Source: a virus
Length of the DNA: 50,102 nt
Virus record (IMG/VR): IMGVR_UViG_3300018476_000481
Coordinates: 1 to 50,102 of that record
Strand: one strand, 5' to 3'
Each line of letters opens with the position of its first letter. The stretch's first letter is position 1. Position numbers and translations under genes: made by a program. The notes beneath the pieces are model-generated. The model was not told the origin of the DNA and did no database searches. It saw only the letters and a list, made by a program, of their open reading frames with translations. Below, piece by piece: positions 24,996-33,243 of the stretch.

Positions 24996-26515
24996 GCGGG
25001 TGCTCCAGTGGGTTCAGTGACCGGATCGGTCACCGGCTTGGCCGCGGCGTTCTTCGGCTGCCGGCCGTCCGAGTCGTATTTGAGATGCAGGTCGTCCGCG
25101 CGCTTGTTGTCCGACGCCTGTTCGGTATCAATCGACTGGGCGTCCTCGCCGCGCTCGCTCACGACCGAGCTACGCGACGTGAAGCCGGCGCGGATCGCCG
25201 CCTGGTCGGCTTCGACGTCCTGCACCGGGTGCAGGTACGGCCAGCCTTGCGGCATCCACTTCACGCGCGCCCACGGTTCCGGGTTTTCGACGTAGGCCAC
25301 GGGAATCGGAATGGCGCCGGACAGGAACACGCGGTCCATCCACGCCTGGTAGACACGCCGACAAAACTGAAACGCGATGATGTGGTGCTGCCAGGTCTGA
25401 ATGCGGCGGCGGAACTCGTGCAGCAGCACGCGCACGACCCGGTCGTTCACGTTCGACATATCACCCGTGAGCACTTCGTACGGCACGCCGGCGCCGGCAG
25501 CGACCGCCTGCAGCTGCTGGCGCATGAACGCCGGGTAGCTATCGGGCGCGGCCGGCGGCTCGGAGAACTCGAGCTCCTCGCCTGGCGCGAGCTCCTGGAA
25601 GAGACCGGGCTCCAGCGTCAGCATGGGACGGTCTCCCACTGAGCTCAGTGGTTGCCCCGTCAAAGGATGGATGGCCTCGGTCTCTCCCAGGGTCGTCGGC
25701 CTCTTCACGAACGCGACGAACAGGTTGGCCAGCTGCTGCCGGAGCAGCACGGCGTCGTCCATGCGGTCGATCTCATTCAGCCGAATCAGGACCGACGTCA
25801 AGTGCGGCACGCCGCGGAGCTGGCCCGCGCGCAACGGGTCGTACACGTGGATGACACTGTCCGCAGGAATGCGGCGGAGCTGTGAGAAGTCCGCATCATC
25901 AACGTCGCCCGGCCGCGATTGGAAGAACCAATACGCCACGCGCTGCCCGATGGCGTTGAACTCGATGCCGGCCTTGACCTTGTTGCCGCTGGTCGGCACG
26001 ACGAGGGAATGCGAGTACGGGCAGAGTTCCGGCTCGATCACCTGAATCTGCATCGGCACGGACAGCCCGTCGGAGGTCAGCCTCGGGCGAATCCGGACGA
26101 AAACTTCGCCAGCTTCCTTCCAGGTCCGCACGATCTGCGCCTGCTGGCCGTAGAAGTCGAGCAGGCCATCCGCGTCGCTCTCGTCCGTCCACTTGACCCA
26201 CAGGTCCGTCACCTGGCGCGCGAACGCCGCGTCGTCAGCCTTCGACAGCGGCTTGATCCCGGTCCCGACGATGTTGCTGACGAGCTTGTCAATCGCCTCT
26301 TTGCCGTAGCCGTTGTTGCGCACGGCCGCGCGCGATCGATCGCGGAGCGTGCCAAGCGAGCTGAGCACGCCGTTCGGACTGGTCGTCGGCGCCCGCCAGC
26401 CGAAGGTGCGACGCGTCTGGACCGCACCAGCTTCGAACGCGGAATTGCGAACCTTCGGGGCTGTGCCGCCGCTGGCGCGACGAGTCGTGCGCGTGGTGCG
26501 CGGTGCGGCTTTCAC
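24992..26515 (-). CDS. Portal protein, lambda B family
   Basis: 507 residues, GTG start in a GTGA overlap with the gpW-like gene. The AAVRNNGYGKEAIDKLVSNI segment and following VGTGIKP are the signature of the lambda-type portal family, with IQVIEPELCP and HVYDPLRAGQLRGVPHL later. It forms the dodecameric channel for DNA entry and exit. The N-terminal 30 residues are basic and variable. Confidence 0.9.
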   Translation of the reverse strand: MKAAPRTTRTTRRASGGTAPKVRNSAFEAGAVQTRRTFGWRAPTTSPNGVLSSLGTLRDRSRAAVRNNGYGKEAIDKLVSNIVGTGIKPLSKADDAAFARQVTDLWVKWTDESDADGLLDFYGQQAQIVRTWKEAGEVFVRIRPRLTSDGLSVPMQIQVIEPELCPYSHSLVVPTSGNKVKAGIEFNAIGQRVAYWFFQSRPGDVDDADFSQLRRIPADSVIHVYDPLRAGQLRGVPHLTSVLIRLNEIDRMDDAVLLRQQLANLFVAFVKRPTTLGETEAIHPLTGQPLSSVGDRPMLTLEPGLFQELAPGEELEFSEPPAAPDSYPAFMRQQLQAVAAGAGVPYEVLTGDMSNVNDRVVRVLLHEFRRRIQTWQHHIIAFQFCRRVYQAWMDRVFLSGAIPIPVAYVENPEPWARVKWMPQGWPYLHPVQDVEADQAAIRAGFTSRSSVVSERGEDAQSIDTEQASDNKRADDLHLKYDSDGRQPKNAAAKPVTDPVTEPTGAPA

Positions 26516-26730
26516 AGGCCGAAACCCTTGCTCGTGACGCCGAAGGCCTGCTTCGGCCGGGACTGCAACGCGTTCAGCTGCGTCTGGAAGTAGGCAATCT
26601 GATCGCGGATTTCTTCGAAAGATCGATAGGTCACGACACGATCGGCAAACTGCACCGACCGCTCGTGGCGTTCGAATGCTGCCTCGAGTGCAGTGATCTT
26701 TGCCTGAAGTTCGGTCGCGGTGTACGGCAC
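26512..26730 (-). CDS. Head-tail joining protein, gpW-like
   Basis: 72 residues from GTG at 26730. PYTATELQAKITALEAAF, then VQFADRVVTYRS and FEEIRDQIAYFQTQL, match the compact gpW fold that plugs the portal. GTG 26730 is chosen from this family pattern; an ATG at 26811 in frame would add 27 unlikely residues. There is no ribosome site, and the GTG lies only a few bases after the predicted start of transcription of the late-promoter-like element, so translation may be leaderless. Confidence 0.75.
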   Translation of the reverse strand: MPYTATELQAKITALEAAFERHERSVQFADRVVTYRSFEEIRDQIAYFQTQLNALQSRPKQAFGVTSKGFGL

Positions 26731-26738
26731 GCGGAAGA

Positions 26739-26786
26739 CAGTGTCGTACCGATCTCTGACGGCCGGGGTTTTCTGGTTACAGAAAC
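26739..26786 (-). promoter_or_regulatory. Late-promoter-like bipartite element, copy 2
   Basis: Minus strand: the same 19-base block as copy 1 (26786-26768), 18 bases, then GTACGACACTG (26749-26739). It lies directly ahead of the gpW-portal-head-tail operon and overlaps the last codons of the ribbon-helix-helix-like gene, whose TAA stop is inside the palindrome. A start of transcription near 26736 is inferred from TACGAC as -10. Confidence 0.7.
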
Positions 26787-27007
26787 GGGTCGCGAAGACG
26801 CGCCGCGTCATGCCCCGGTGTGGCGGTTTCAGCACCGCCGACGGCGGGTCTAGACCTGCTCGGCTGAGCTTTGGTCAGGGCCTCGAGCATGAGCGCATGG
26901 ATCGTCGTCCCCGTTCGAAGCGCATAGATCGCGTATGCGTCGTGGACAGACGCGGGCAGCCGAATCGTGACGCTGCTCATGGGCACGTTCTTCCGCGGCC
27001 GCGCCAT
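26777..27007 (-). CDS. Ribbon-helix-helix-like small protein
   Basis: 76 residues. MSSVTIRLPASVHDAYAIYA followed by LRTGTTIHALMLEAL fits the beta-helix-helix plan of CopG/Arc-type DNA-binding proteins. The last about 25 residues look disordered. It overlaps the glycosyltransferase gene upstream by TGATG. Its stop codon falls in the late-promoter-like palindrome, so it may be a regulator of that site, but no binding evidence exists. Confidence 0.6.
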   Translation of the reverse strand: MARPRKNVPMSSVTIRLPASVHDAYAIYALRTGTTIHALMLEALTKAQPSRSRPAVGGAETATPGHDAARLRDPFL

Positions 27008-27741
27008 CAGGCCACCGCCCGAGCGAGCGCCTCGGCCTCAAGGTTCCGCCAGATCCGCACCAGCTCGCGATGGTGCCAGGTCGGCTCCACGCAGAACACC
27101 ATCCGGCGCAGCGAGGTCTTGACGTGCACGATCCGCGTGACCGCGGCGTCGAAATCCGACCAGCTCGTGTCTTCGCAGTTCCACTCGAGACATGGCAGCT
27201 GCAGGAGCCGAAGGGACTCGCCGATCGGCGTCTCGAACACGGCGCCGAGCGCGGCCTGGTTGATGCCACCAAATCTCGAGCGCCAAGCCTGGTGATACAC
27301 GCGGTCAACGAGCATCAGCTCGTTCATGGCCAGCCAGGCCTCGACGAACCCGCGCGTGCGGGCGGTCACGCGCAGGAACACCACGCCGGCGTTGAACGGA
27401 TAGATCGCCGATCGGCGCACGGTGTAGGCAAGATCGAAATCGAGCGCCCACACGTCATCCAAGGGACGGAGGATGACGGTGTCCGAGTCGACGAGCGCGA
27501 GCAGCTGGCCGTCGCCGGCGGCGCGCACGGCGTCGACCCAGTGCCGCAGCTTTACGGTGTTGGCCAGACTGGCGTCGTCAACGCGCGGACTCGAGGGGCG
27601 AGTTGGCGTCGGCAGCGCGGAGATCTGCCGGTCCCACGTCGAGCAGTGCGTCTCGGCGGAGTGCGCGAGAACGCGCGCGAGCCGGTTCCACTGACCATCG
27701 CGGTCGTCGCCGAAGTAGCACGACACGAGCCGCGGAATCAC
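27007..27741 (-). CDS. Glycosyltransferase-like protein (GT-A fold, GT8-type)
   Basis: 244 residues. The central LLALVDSDTVILRPLDDVW supplies a DxD metal/nucleotide-sugar site; flanking regions (YPFNAGVVFLRVTART, NQAALGAVFE) match GT8-like enzymes that hold a UDP-sugar. The C-terminus carries WNCEDTSWSDF and HVKTS. It sits between terminase and gpW genes, an uncommon place for such an enzyme. Substrate is unknown; see the sugar-enzyme cluster at 30982-34454. Confidence 0.7.
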   Translation of the reverse strand: MIPRLVSCYFGDDRDGQWNRLARVLAHSAETHCSTWDRQISALPTPTRPSSPRVDDASLANTVKLRHWVDAVRAAGDGQLLALVDSDTVILRPLDDVWALDFDLAYTVRRSAIYPFNAGVVFLRVTARTRGFVEAWLAMNELMLVDRVYHQAWRSRFGGINQAALGAVFETPIGESLRLLQLPCLEWNCEDTSWSDFDAAVTRIVHVKTSLRRMVFCVEPTWHHRELVRIWRNLEAEALARAVA

Positions 27742-27789
27742 GTCGACCAGCGTCGCATGATCTCGACCGGTCGGCCGACCGTCGAGGGG

Positions 27790-28002
27790 TCATACTGCCA
27801 GTTTTTTTCGGCGGAGCGACGGCTTGTGTCGAAGGAAGCGCTCGAGCGGTAGATCGCAGACGTTCACCCACTCGTGATTGCAAGCCTGACACCATCGGTG
27901 ACGTGCAATCGTGAGCGTCTTCCGGTTGACGTCGGTCTTGGTGACGACGTTCCGAGTGGAGCGGCATGCCTGATTTGGGCACGTCACCGGTAAGTACACC
28001 AT
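27790..28002 (-). CDS. Small zinc-ribbon protein, possibly Ogr/Delta-like
   Basis: 70 residues. CPNQAC near the start and CQAC about 25 residues later form a four-cysteine zinc-binding pattern followed by NHEW, close to the pattern of Ogr/Delta-type late activators of P2-like phages. The spacing is not identical (CxxxxC then CxxC), so it is a tentative match. If a regulator, the paired late-promoter-like elements are natural targets. Confidence 0.5.
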   Translation of the reverse strand: MVYLPVTCPNQACRSTRNVVTKTDVNRKTLTIARHRWCQACNHEWVNVCDLPLERFLRHKPSLRRKKLAV

Positions 28003-28008
28003 CGACGT

Positions 28009-29931
28009 TCACCGGTCGAGATAGCCACTGCGCCCGACGCGCGGCCGCGGAGCCCACGCCGGAGCTGGCAGCGGCGTCGCCGGCGGCGCGCCGTCCGGTG
28101 GCGGCGGCTGCGGCATCGCCGCCCTCAGCGCGTCGAGCATCTGCCGAATGTTCGGATTGAACAGCCGCAGCGCGGCCAGGGCGAGCACGGAGGTATCGAG
28201 CGCCTCGTTTCGATCACGGTCCTGCACCCACACCACGTGCGTGGCCACACCCGCGCGGCTGTACCGCGTCTCGGGATGTTCCGCGCAGAGCTGGGCGAAG
28301 TACTCCTCGTCGACAGTGTCGAGGTGCAGCGGAAAGTGGATGTAGCCGGGCCCGGGCGCCGCGAGCGCAAGCGCCGCCATCACGTCGCTCTTCGCGTCGT
28401 CGACGTTGATGGGATACAGCCGCACCGGCCGGGCCGACCGGCCTGAGCGCTTCTCCGACGGTTTGCCGACGATCGGCTCACCGCTGCGGCCGGCAATGCC
28501 CTTTGTCGCGAAGATCCGCCGGCTCTGATAGGCCAGCACGAAGTCATAGACCTCGTCGGTCGCATACCCGGAGTCGATGCAGGTGGCGTGAATCGGCAGC
28601 TGCGCGCCGCACGCGTGGGTGTACTTCCGGCCGAGCGCCTCGAGCAACGCGGCCCGCGTCTCGGCGTGCTTCGGATTCCCAGGAATCGATCGGACGTCGA
28701 CGACCCAGCGCTCCATGGCTTGGCCCCACGCCACAACTTGCAGCTCGAAGCGGTCCTCCTGCACGTCTACGCCGGCGGTCAGCGCGACGGCCGAGGCCGG
28801 CACCTCCACGTTCTCGCCGCCGTACTCCTCGCGTCGCGTGACCAGGCTCTGCGGATTCATGCGCGACCCTCGGTTCTCCCAGCCTTCCGCCAGATAGGTG
28901 TTGATGAACACGCGCAGGCTCTCGGTGCCGCGCTCGCGGCCGGCGAGCCACCGCTCCACCAAGTCTGGAAGCGTGACGGCGCCGAGGGTGGACACCATCG
29001 CCGGCAGGTGAAACCCGATCAGTCCGGCTTCCTTCGCCGGCACCGTCGGCCGCCAGACGCCGCCAGCGACCATGGCGCGCCGCATCGGCTCGGTCAAGTG
29101 CGCGCCGCATCCGCCGTGCTCCGCATCTGGGCATTCGATCCGAGCCGAGGACGCGGCCTTCTCGTCGAACACCACGCGGAAGTGCTTCGGGTCTTTCCAG
29201 GTGATCCAGTCCTGGCGGCCGCAGCTCGGGCACGCCACGAAGTACCGGCGCTGATCGCTGCGCTTGTACATCGTGTCGATCCGGCCGTCGACGAGCGTGG
29301 GCGTCGAGACGAAGATCGTCAGCCCGTCGTAGAACGTGCGCGTCCGGTTCTCGAGCAGCTCGGCCGGGTCGCCTTCATCGCCGACGACCGCCGGAAAACG
29401 ATCAACGTCGTCCCCCATCGCGATGCGGACTGTGCGGCGTGCGAAGGTGTTGGGCGTATTCGCCCCACCCAGGGCGAGATACCCGTTTGGGAATAACTTC
29501 AGGGTCAGCGTGCTCTCCGCCTGGCGGCCGCCGCGGCGGGTTTTGCTTTCACTGACGATCGAGTCGAGCGCCGGCGTAGAACGCACCATGTCCTCGAGGC
29601 GCTCCTTCGACCACTCCTGCGCGACTTCCTTCGACGGGTGGACCATCAGCATCGGACACGGGTCGTGCTGAATGAAGTAGCCGAGGATGTTGTGCAGGCA
29701 TTCCGACCCGCCGACCTGCGCGCTCTTGATGAGCGCGATGCGCCGGACGGTCGGCTCGTGAACGGAGTCCATGATGCCACGCAGGTACGGCGTCGTCGCC
29801 GTCCGCCAACGCGCGCCCCTGGCCGCACTGGTTTCCGGCAGCCGGCGGTGCAGGTCCGCCCACTCACTGACGGTCAGGTTCGCCGGCGGAGCGGCCGCCT
29901 CCGACCAGGCGGCAATCAGACTCGTGCTCAT
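28009..29931 (-). CDS. Terminase large subunit, lambda gpA type
   Basis: 640 residues. The ATPase has a Walker-A-like region RIALIKSAQVGGSE and a Walker-B-like RIAMGDDVDRFP. Further GpA-family features are FARRTVRIAMG, YFVACPSCGRQDW with a zinc-type CPSCG, and the C-terminal nuclease region (LTAGVDVQEDRFELQV ... CIDSGYATDEVYDF). It packages DNA into the prohead and cuts it, with the small subunit at 30422-30985. It overlaps the DUF1643 gene by ATGA. Confidence 0.92.
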   Translation of the reverse strand: MSTSLIAAWSEAAAPPANLTVSEWADLHRRLPETSAARGARWRTATTPYLRGIMDSVHEPTVRRIALIKSAQVGGSECLHNILGYFIQHDPCPMLMVHPSKEVAQEWSKERLEDMVRSTPALDSIVSESKTRRGGRQAESTLTLKLFPNGYLALGGANTPNTFARRTVRIAMGDDVDRFPAVVGDEGDPAELLENRTRTFYDGLTIFVSTPTLVDGRIDTMYKRSDQRRYFVACPSCGRQDWITWKDPKHFRVVFDEKAASSARIECPDAEHGGCGAHLTEPMRRAMVAGGVWRPTVPAKEAGLIGFHLPAMVSTLGAVTLPDLVERWLAGRERGTESLRVFINTYLAEGWENRGSRMNPQSLVTRREEYGGENVEVPASAVALTAGVDVQEDRFELQVVAWGQAMERWVVDVRSIPGNPKHAETRAALLEALGRKYTHACGAQLPIHATCIDSGYATDEVYDFVLAYQSRRIFATKGIAGRSGEPIVGKPSEKRSGRSARPVRLYPINVDDAKSDVMAALALAAPGPGYIHFPLHLDTVDEEYFAQLCAEHPETRYSRAGVATHVVWVQDRDRNEALDTSVLALAALRLFNPNIRQMLDALRAAMPQPPPPDGAPPATPLPAPAWAPRPRVGRSGYLDR

Positions 29932-30425
29932 TCAGGCTTCACCAGTTCAACGGAATACGGAACGTACAGCGGGTGCTGGGGCTGGCCGTCTTTCAGTAGT
30001 CGCAGTGCCATCGTCCGCGGCGCCGCCAGGATGAGATCTGCTCTCGTCTTCGCGACCAGCGAGAGTTTCTGCGCGCCCCACGCCGCGACCACTAGGTCGC
30101 AGCGGTTCAAAATGTCGACAAGATACAAGCCGTTGTCAGGACCAACAGCCTGCGACTCCAGGCCGCTCCGGCACATCTGCGCGATTCGCTTCGGATCCTT
30201 GCTTCGCCACGCATACAGATTCAGCATGTAAAGCCAGTCAAAGCCCCATCGCCGCGCGAAGCCAACACACTTCCGAATCGTCGGGTCATCCTTCGCCGCA
30301 TCCGCCGTCGACGGGTTGAGACCCACAAACGCAACCGACCGCTCACCCATCGACAGGCGCCTGGCCAACCAGTAGCGGTACAACCCATCGCTGCTAACGA
30401 AGGCGTCAGTCGTCAGGTATTTCAT
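29928..30425 (-). CDS. DUF1643-family protein
   Basis: 165 residues. FVGLNPSTADA, DDPTIRKC and WGFDWLYMLNLYAWRSKDP are typical of DUF1643, a family seen in phages and bacteria; its biochemical function is unknown to me. It lies between the two terminase genes, overlapping each by 4 bases, so it is made with the packaging motor. Base composition is slightly lower in GC than its neighbours, which suggests insertion. Confidence 0.8.
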   Translation of the reverse strand: MKYLTTDAFVSSDGLYRYWLARRLSMGERSVAFVGLNPSTADAAKDDPTIRKCVGFARRWGFDWLYMLNLYAWRSKDPKRIAQMCRSGLESQAVGPDNGLYLVDILNRCDLVVAAWGAQKLSLVAKTRADLILAAPRTMALRLLKDGQPQHPLYVPYSVELVKPE

Positions 30426-30985
30426 CCGGCGTCCTCGTTTTGCTTACTCGCCGCACCCGCGTCCTTCACGGCCTTCCATCGGTTGATCTCGTCGCAGATG
30501 TCCCGACACAGCGCCGTCATTGGCGGTTCGAACTCTCGCGACACGATGCCGGCCTGCACCGCGCGCCGCGGCAGTGCCATCACCTGAGTCACCCAGCCCT
30601 TTATGTAGGCCTGCCCTTCGCGAACCACGACGGCGCGCGAGACCACCTCTCCGCGCTCGCGCTGCAGCTTCAGCTCGTTGAGCTTCGCGGAGGCCTCGTA
30701 CGCGCGCGTCTGCGCAGCCTCCTTCGCATTCTTCCCCTGGCCCTTCCGCCACCAGTCCATGCAGGCGATGGCGTCATACGTGCTCCGGCGCCCGTGGCCA
30801 CCCGTCGTCACTACCGGCATGCCCTTCGTCGTGAAGTCCGTAACCGTGTCCGGGTGCACGCCCATCAGCTTCGCGAGCTGCGCCCGATCGACGAATGGAA
30901 AGGCCAGCGCGGTCTTCTTCGACTTCTCCGGCTTCTCGCCGGCAGCTGGTTTCGCCGCGCCGTTGTCCGGCGGCTGGTCCGTCAT
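30422..30985 (-). CDS. Terminase small subunit, Nu1-like
   Basis: 187 residues. After a Pro/Lys-rich start, residues about 33-80 form the winged helix of Nu1 (DRAQLAKLMGVHPDTVTDFT ... GMPV). A helical region follows with RAYEASAKLNELKLQRERGE, which is the dimerisation/large-subunit contact region. It recognises cos sites in lambda-like phages. It precedes DUF1643 and TerL in one operon. Confidence 0.85.
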   Translation of the reverse strand: MTDQPPDNGAAKPAAGEKPEKSKKTALAFPFVDRAQLAKLMGVHPDTVTDFTTKGMPVVTTGGHGRRSTYDAIACMDWWRKGQGKNAKEAAQTRAYEASAKLNELKLQRERGEVVSRAVVVREGQAYIKGWVTQVMALPRRAVQAGIVSREFEPPMTALCRDICDEINRWKAVKDAGAASKQNEDAG

Positions 30986-31578
30986 GGCGAGGGCAGCTGG
31001 ATCCGGATCGACGGATTCTTCTCAGGCCCTCGACACGGACAGTTCGCCGCCCGCGGCGTGTCCTGTGGCAGCTCGTCACCGAAGGCGCGCCGCCAGTGGT
31101 AGACGTACAGACTCTCGAGCAGATAGACCCGCCGGCCGGCGCGGCGCAGCGCGAAGTGCATCTGGTGGTCGACACAGAACAGCCCGTCAACGAACCCGCC
31201 GGCTTCGCGCCAGGCTGACTTCGAGAGACAAAACAGCACGCCGCCGAACCCCTGCGTCATCGTGATGTCGAGCAACGTCCGCTGAGCGAGGCGGGCCCGG
31301 CCGATCTTCCGGTGATAGGCGATGTCGTGGTTATCGAGGTCGGCCTCCTGCGCGCGCTGCCAGGATGCTGCGATGCGGTTCGTGACCGCCACAAATGCGC
31401 CGGTGTCCGGGAACGCCGTGACCGCTTCCTCGAGCTGCCGGTACCACTCGCGCGTCGTCAGCATCATGTCGTGGTCGAGGAAACAGGCCCAGCCGTCTTC
31501 CGGGACGAGCGACATCGCCTGGTTGTATGCAGCGCCCAGATTGCGGTCGGACGAGAACGGCGTCATGGCGACGATCAC
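30982..31578 (-). CDS. Glycosyltransferase family 2-like protein
   Basis: 198 residues, GTG start at 31578 in a GTGA overlap (GGAG eight bases upstream). FLDHDMMLTTREWYRQLEEA supplies the acidic sugar-binding motif; GFGGVLFCLSKSAWREAGGF, then VDGLFCVDHQMHFALRRAG and YHWRRAFG match the C-terminal acceptor region of GT2 enzymes. Short for the family, so a compact GT-A core. The acceptor could be DNA, virion protein or surface glycan; nothing here decides. Confidence 0.75.
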   Translation of the reverse strand: MIVAMTPFSSDRNLGAAYNQAMSLVPEDGWACFLDHDMMLTTREWYRQLEEAVTAFPDTGAFVAVTNRIAASWQRAQEADLDNHDIAYHRKIGRARLAQRTLLDITMTQGFGGVLFCLSKSAWREAGGFVDGLFCVDHQMHFALRRAGRRVYLLESLYVYHWRRAFGDELPQDTPRAANCPCRGPEKNPSIRIQLPSP

Positions 31579-32312
31579 GACTGAAACTCCACGGCGGCCA
31601 CCGCAGCAGCCAAAGGCATCCAGTGGTCGCGGACCCATGGATAGCGGTGATCGTTCAAGACCTCGAGGTCCGCACTGCCCAGCACGACGATGCGGGCGCC
31701 GGCGCCCAGCTCGCGCCGAGATGGGCCGACGCCAAACCCCTCGAACCGCGCGTAGCCCGCGCCGTAATACGTGACGAATCCATCGTCCTCAGTCCAGAAG
31801 GGAATCGTCGGCTGCGAACGCAGCCAGTAGTTGAGCATCGCCTGGTCAGAACCCACACCGGTTGGCCAAGCGATGAAGGGGAATCCCTTTGGGTCAGCCT
31901 GATATCGGCGCCACGCACCGTCCAGCGCACCGACGTCACATAGAACAAAGCTGCCGCTGAAGACGCCGGCATGGCCGACGCGCCACCCGACAATCGGTTC
32001 TGGTCGGTCGACGATCGGCGTGATGTCGTCGACGAGCACGACGTCGAGGTCGATCGCCAGCATGCGCCGACCGAACTGGGCTGCCCACTCCCGGCTGTAT
32101 TGGAACATCCGGCGACGACACCGAAGATCGCCGTCCACCAGCGGCGCGGGCAACGCCACCGGCACAATGTCGCGGTGGAGTCCCGTTGCGTCGTCCGTCA
32201 CGCAAAACAGGCGATGCTCCAGATGGAGGTGCCGCTCGAGCGCCGCGCGCAGCACATTCACGTGAAGCGGACCGAATCGCGTGCCCCACTTCCAACACAC
32301 CACGCTCAACAT
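31575..32312 (-). CDS. Glycosyltransferase-like protein
   Basis: 245 residues from ATG at 32312. RRMLAIDLDVVLVDDITPIV gives a DxD-type motif; GVGSDQAMLNYWLRSQPT resembles the conserved acceptor region of GT8/GT32-type enzymes. It overlaps the hypothetical gene upstream by 7 bases and the next glycosyltransferase by GTGA. It probably acts in the same pathway as its neighbours. Confidence 0.7.
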   Translation of the reverse strand: MLSVVCWKWGTRFGPLHVNVLRAALERHLHLEHRLFCVTDDATGLHRDIVPVALPAPLVDGDLRCRRRMFQYSREWAAQFGRRMLAIDLDVVLVDDITPIVDRPEPIVGWRVGHAGVFSGSFVLCDVGALDGAWRRYQADPKGFPFIAWPTGVGSDQAMLNYWLRSQPTIPFWTEDDGFVTYYGAGYARFEGFGVGPSRRELGAGARIVVLGSADLEVLNDHRYPWVRDHWMPLAAAVAAVEFQS

Positions 32313-32623
32313 GACGCCGCCTCCGAGCTGACGTCTGCGCGGTGCCATTCGCCGGCGGCGTCGCGGTACTCGACCGCTGATTCGGTGTAGATCCAGATCG
32401 AGGCGTCGAACCGCGTGCCGCGGGCGTGCGCGCGCTCGACCCCCCATCCGTATTCGGTCCACGCAAGGCCGACGAAGCGCACCTGATGGACCTTCTTTTG
32501 CCAGCCCTGGCCGTCATCGGCACGGACTTCCGTGAGCACGATGACGGGATCCGGCGGACGGTTCGCCGCCATGTTGGCGCGGTGCACCAGGACGTCGACG
32601 CTGACCTGATAGCCCTTCGTCAT
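32306..32623 (-). CDS. Hypothetical protein in sugar-enzyme cluster
   Basis: 105 residues, mixed beta (VIVLTEVRADDGQGWQKKV, RFDASIWIYTESAVEYRD). No family is recognised. It lies between the deacetylase and a glycosyltransferase, coupled by overlaps, so it is probably part of their pathway or a carrier. Confidence 0.6.
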   Translation of the reverse strand: MTKGYQVSVDVLVHRANMAANRPPDPVIVLTEVRADDGQGWQKKVHQVRFVGLAWTEYGWGVERAHARGTRFDASIWIYTESAVEYRDAAGEWHRADVSSEAASC

Positions 32624-33243
32624 GCGACAAACTTTCGACCACGGCGGCGCCGCGGAGCATTCCGCGCTGGACGTCGAGACTGCGCAGGCGGCGCCGCAGC
32701 GGGCTGCGTGCCGCCGGCGTCACTCGCAACGTATTCATCGAGCTCGAACTGGTCTTCGTCGAAGAACATCCGCGCGCGCGGGTGCTGGCGCTGCGTCCGA
32801 TAGCACGACAGCGCCAGGCGCTTCAGCTCGGGCCACTCCGCATCGACCGGCACACGCTGCCCGAGGCGCACCTTTCCGGCCGCGTCGTACGTGTGGTACG
32901 CAACCAGCCGGTCGCCAAACACGGCGGCCGCGACCGTGGCCACCGTCACGTGGTCAGGATGGGAGGCGTTCGGGTCGGGCGCCCACACCCGGGTCGGCTG
33001 CAGCCTGGCGTCCACATCCCGCATTTCACGCTCGAGGTCTAGTGCGTCAGCGACGCACCACATGGCGACGTCCTCGACGCCAGCCATCCGCATCGCGGCG
33101 CAGCTCTCCTCTAGACGCTCCCCGGTCGAGCCGTAGTCCCGCACGCTGGGAAAACAGATCACGACGCCTGGGCGATGGCGCAGCACGGTGTAGAACGCGA
33201 AGAGCGTCTCGTCGTCAGAATGCGGAGCGAATAGGAGAGTCAC
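32620..33243 (-). CDS. PIG-L/LmbE-type deacetylase
   Basis: 207 residues; GTG start in a GTGA overlap. LLFAPHSDDETLF near the N-terminus and NASHPDHVTV (about residue 95-105) are the metal-binding motifs (PHxDDE and HPDH) of the PIG-L/LmbE family, which remove N-acetyl groups from GlcNAc-type substrates. The C-terminal 35 residues are Arg/Ala-rich and extra. With neighbouring glycosyltransferases, it suggests synthesis or editing of an amino-sugar product. Confidence 0.85.
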   Translation of the reverse strand: MTLLFAPHSDDETLFAFYTVLRHRPGVVICFPSVRDYGSTGERLEESCAAMRMAGVEDVAMWCVADALDLEREMRDVDARLQPTRVWAPDPNASHPDHVTVATVAAAVFGDRLVAYHTYDAAGKVRLGQRVPVDAEWPELKRLALSCYRTQRQHPRARMFFDEDQFELDEYVASDAGGTQPAAAPPAQSRRPARNAPRRRRGRKFVA

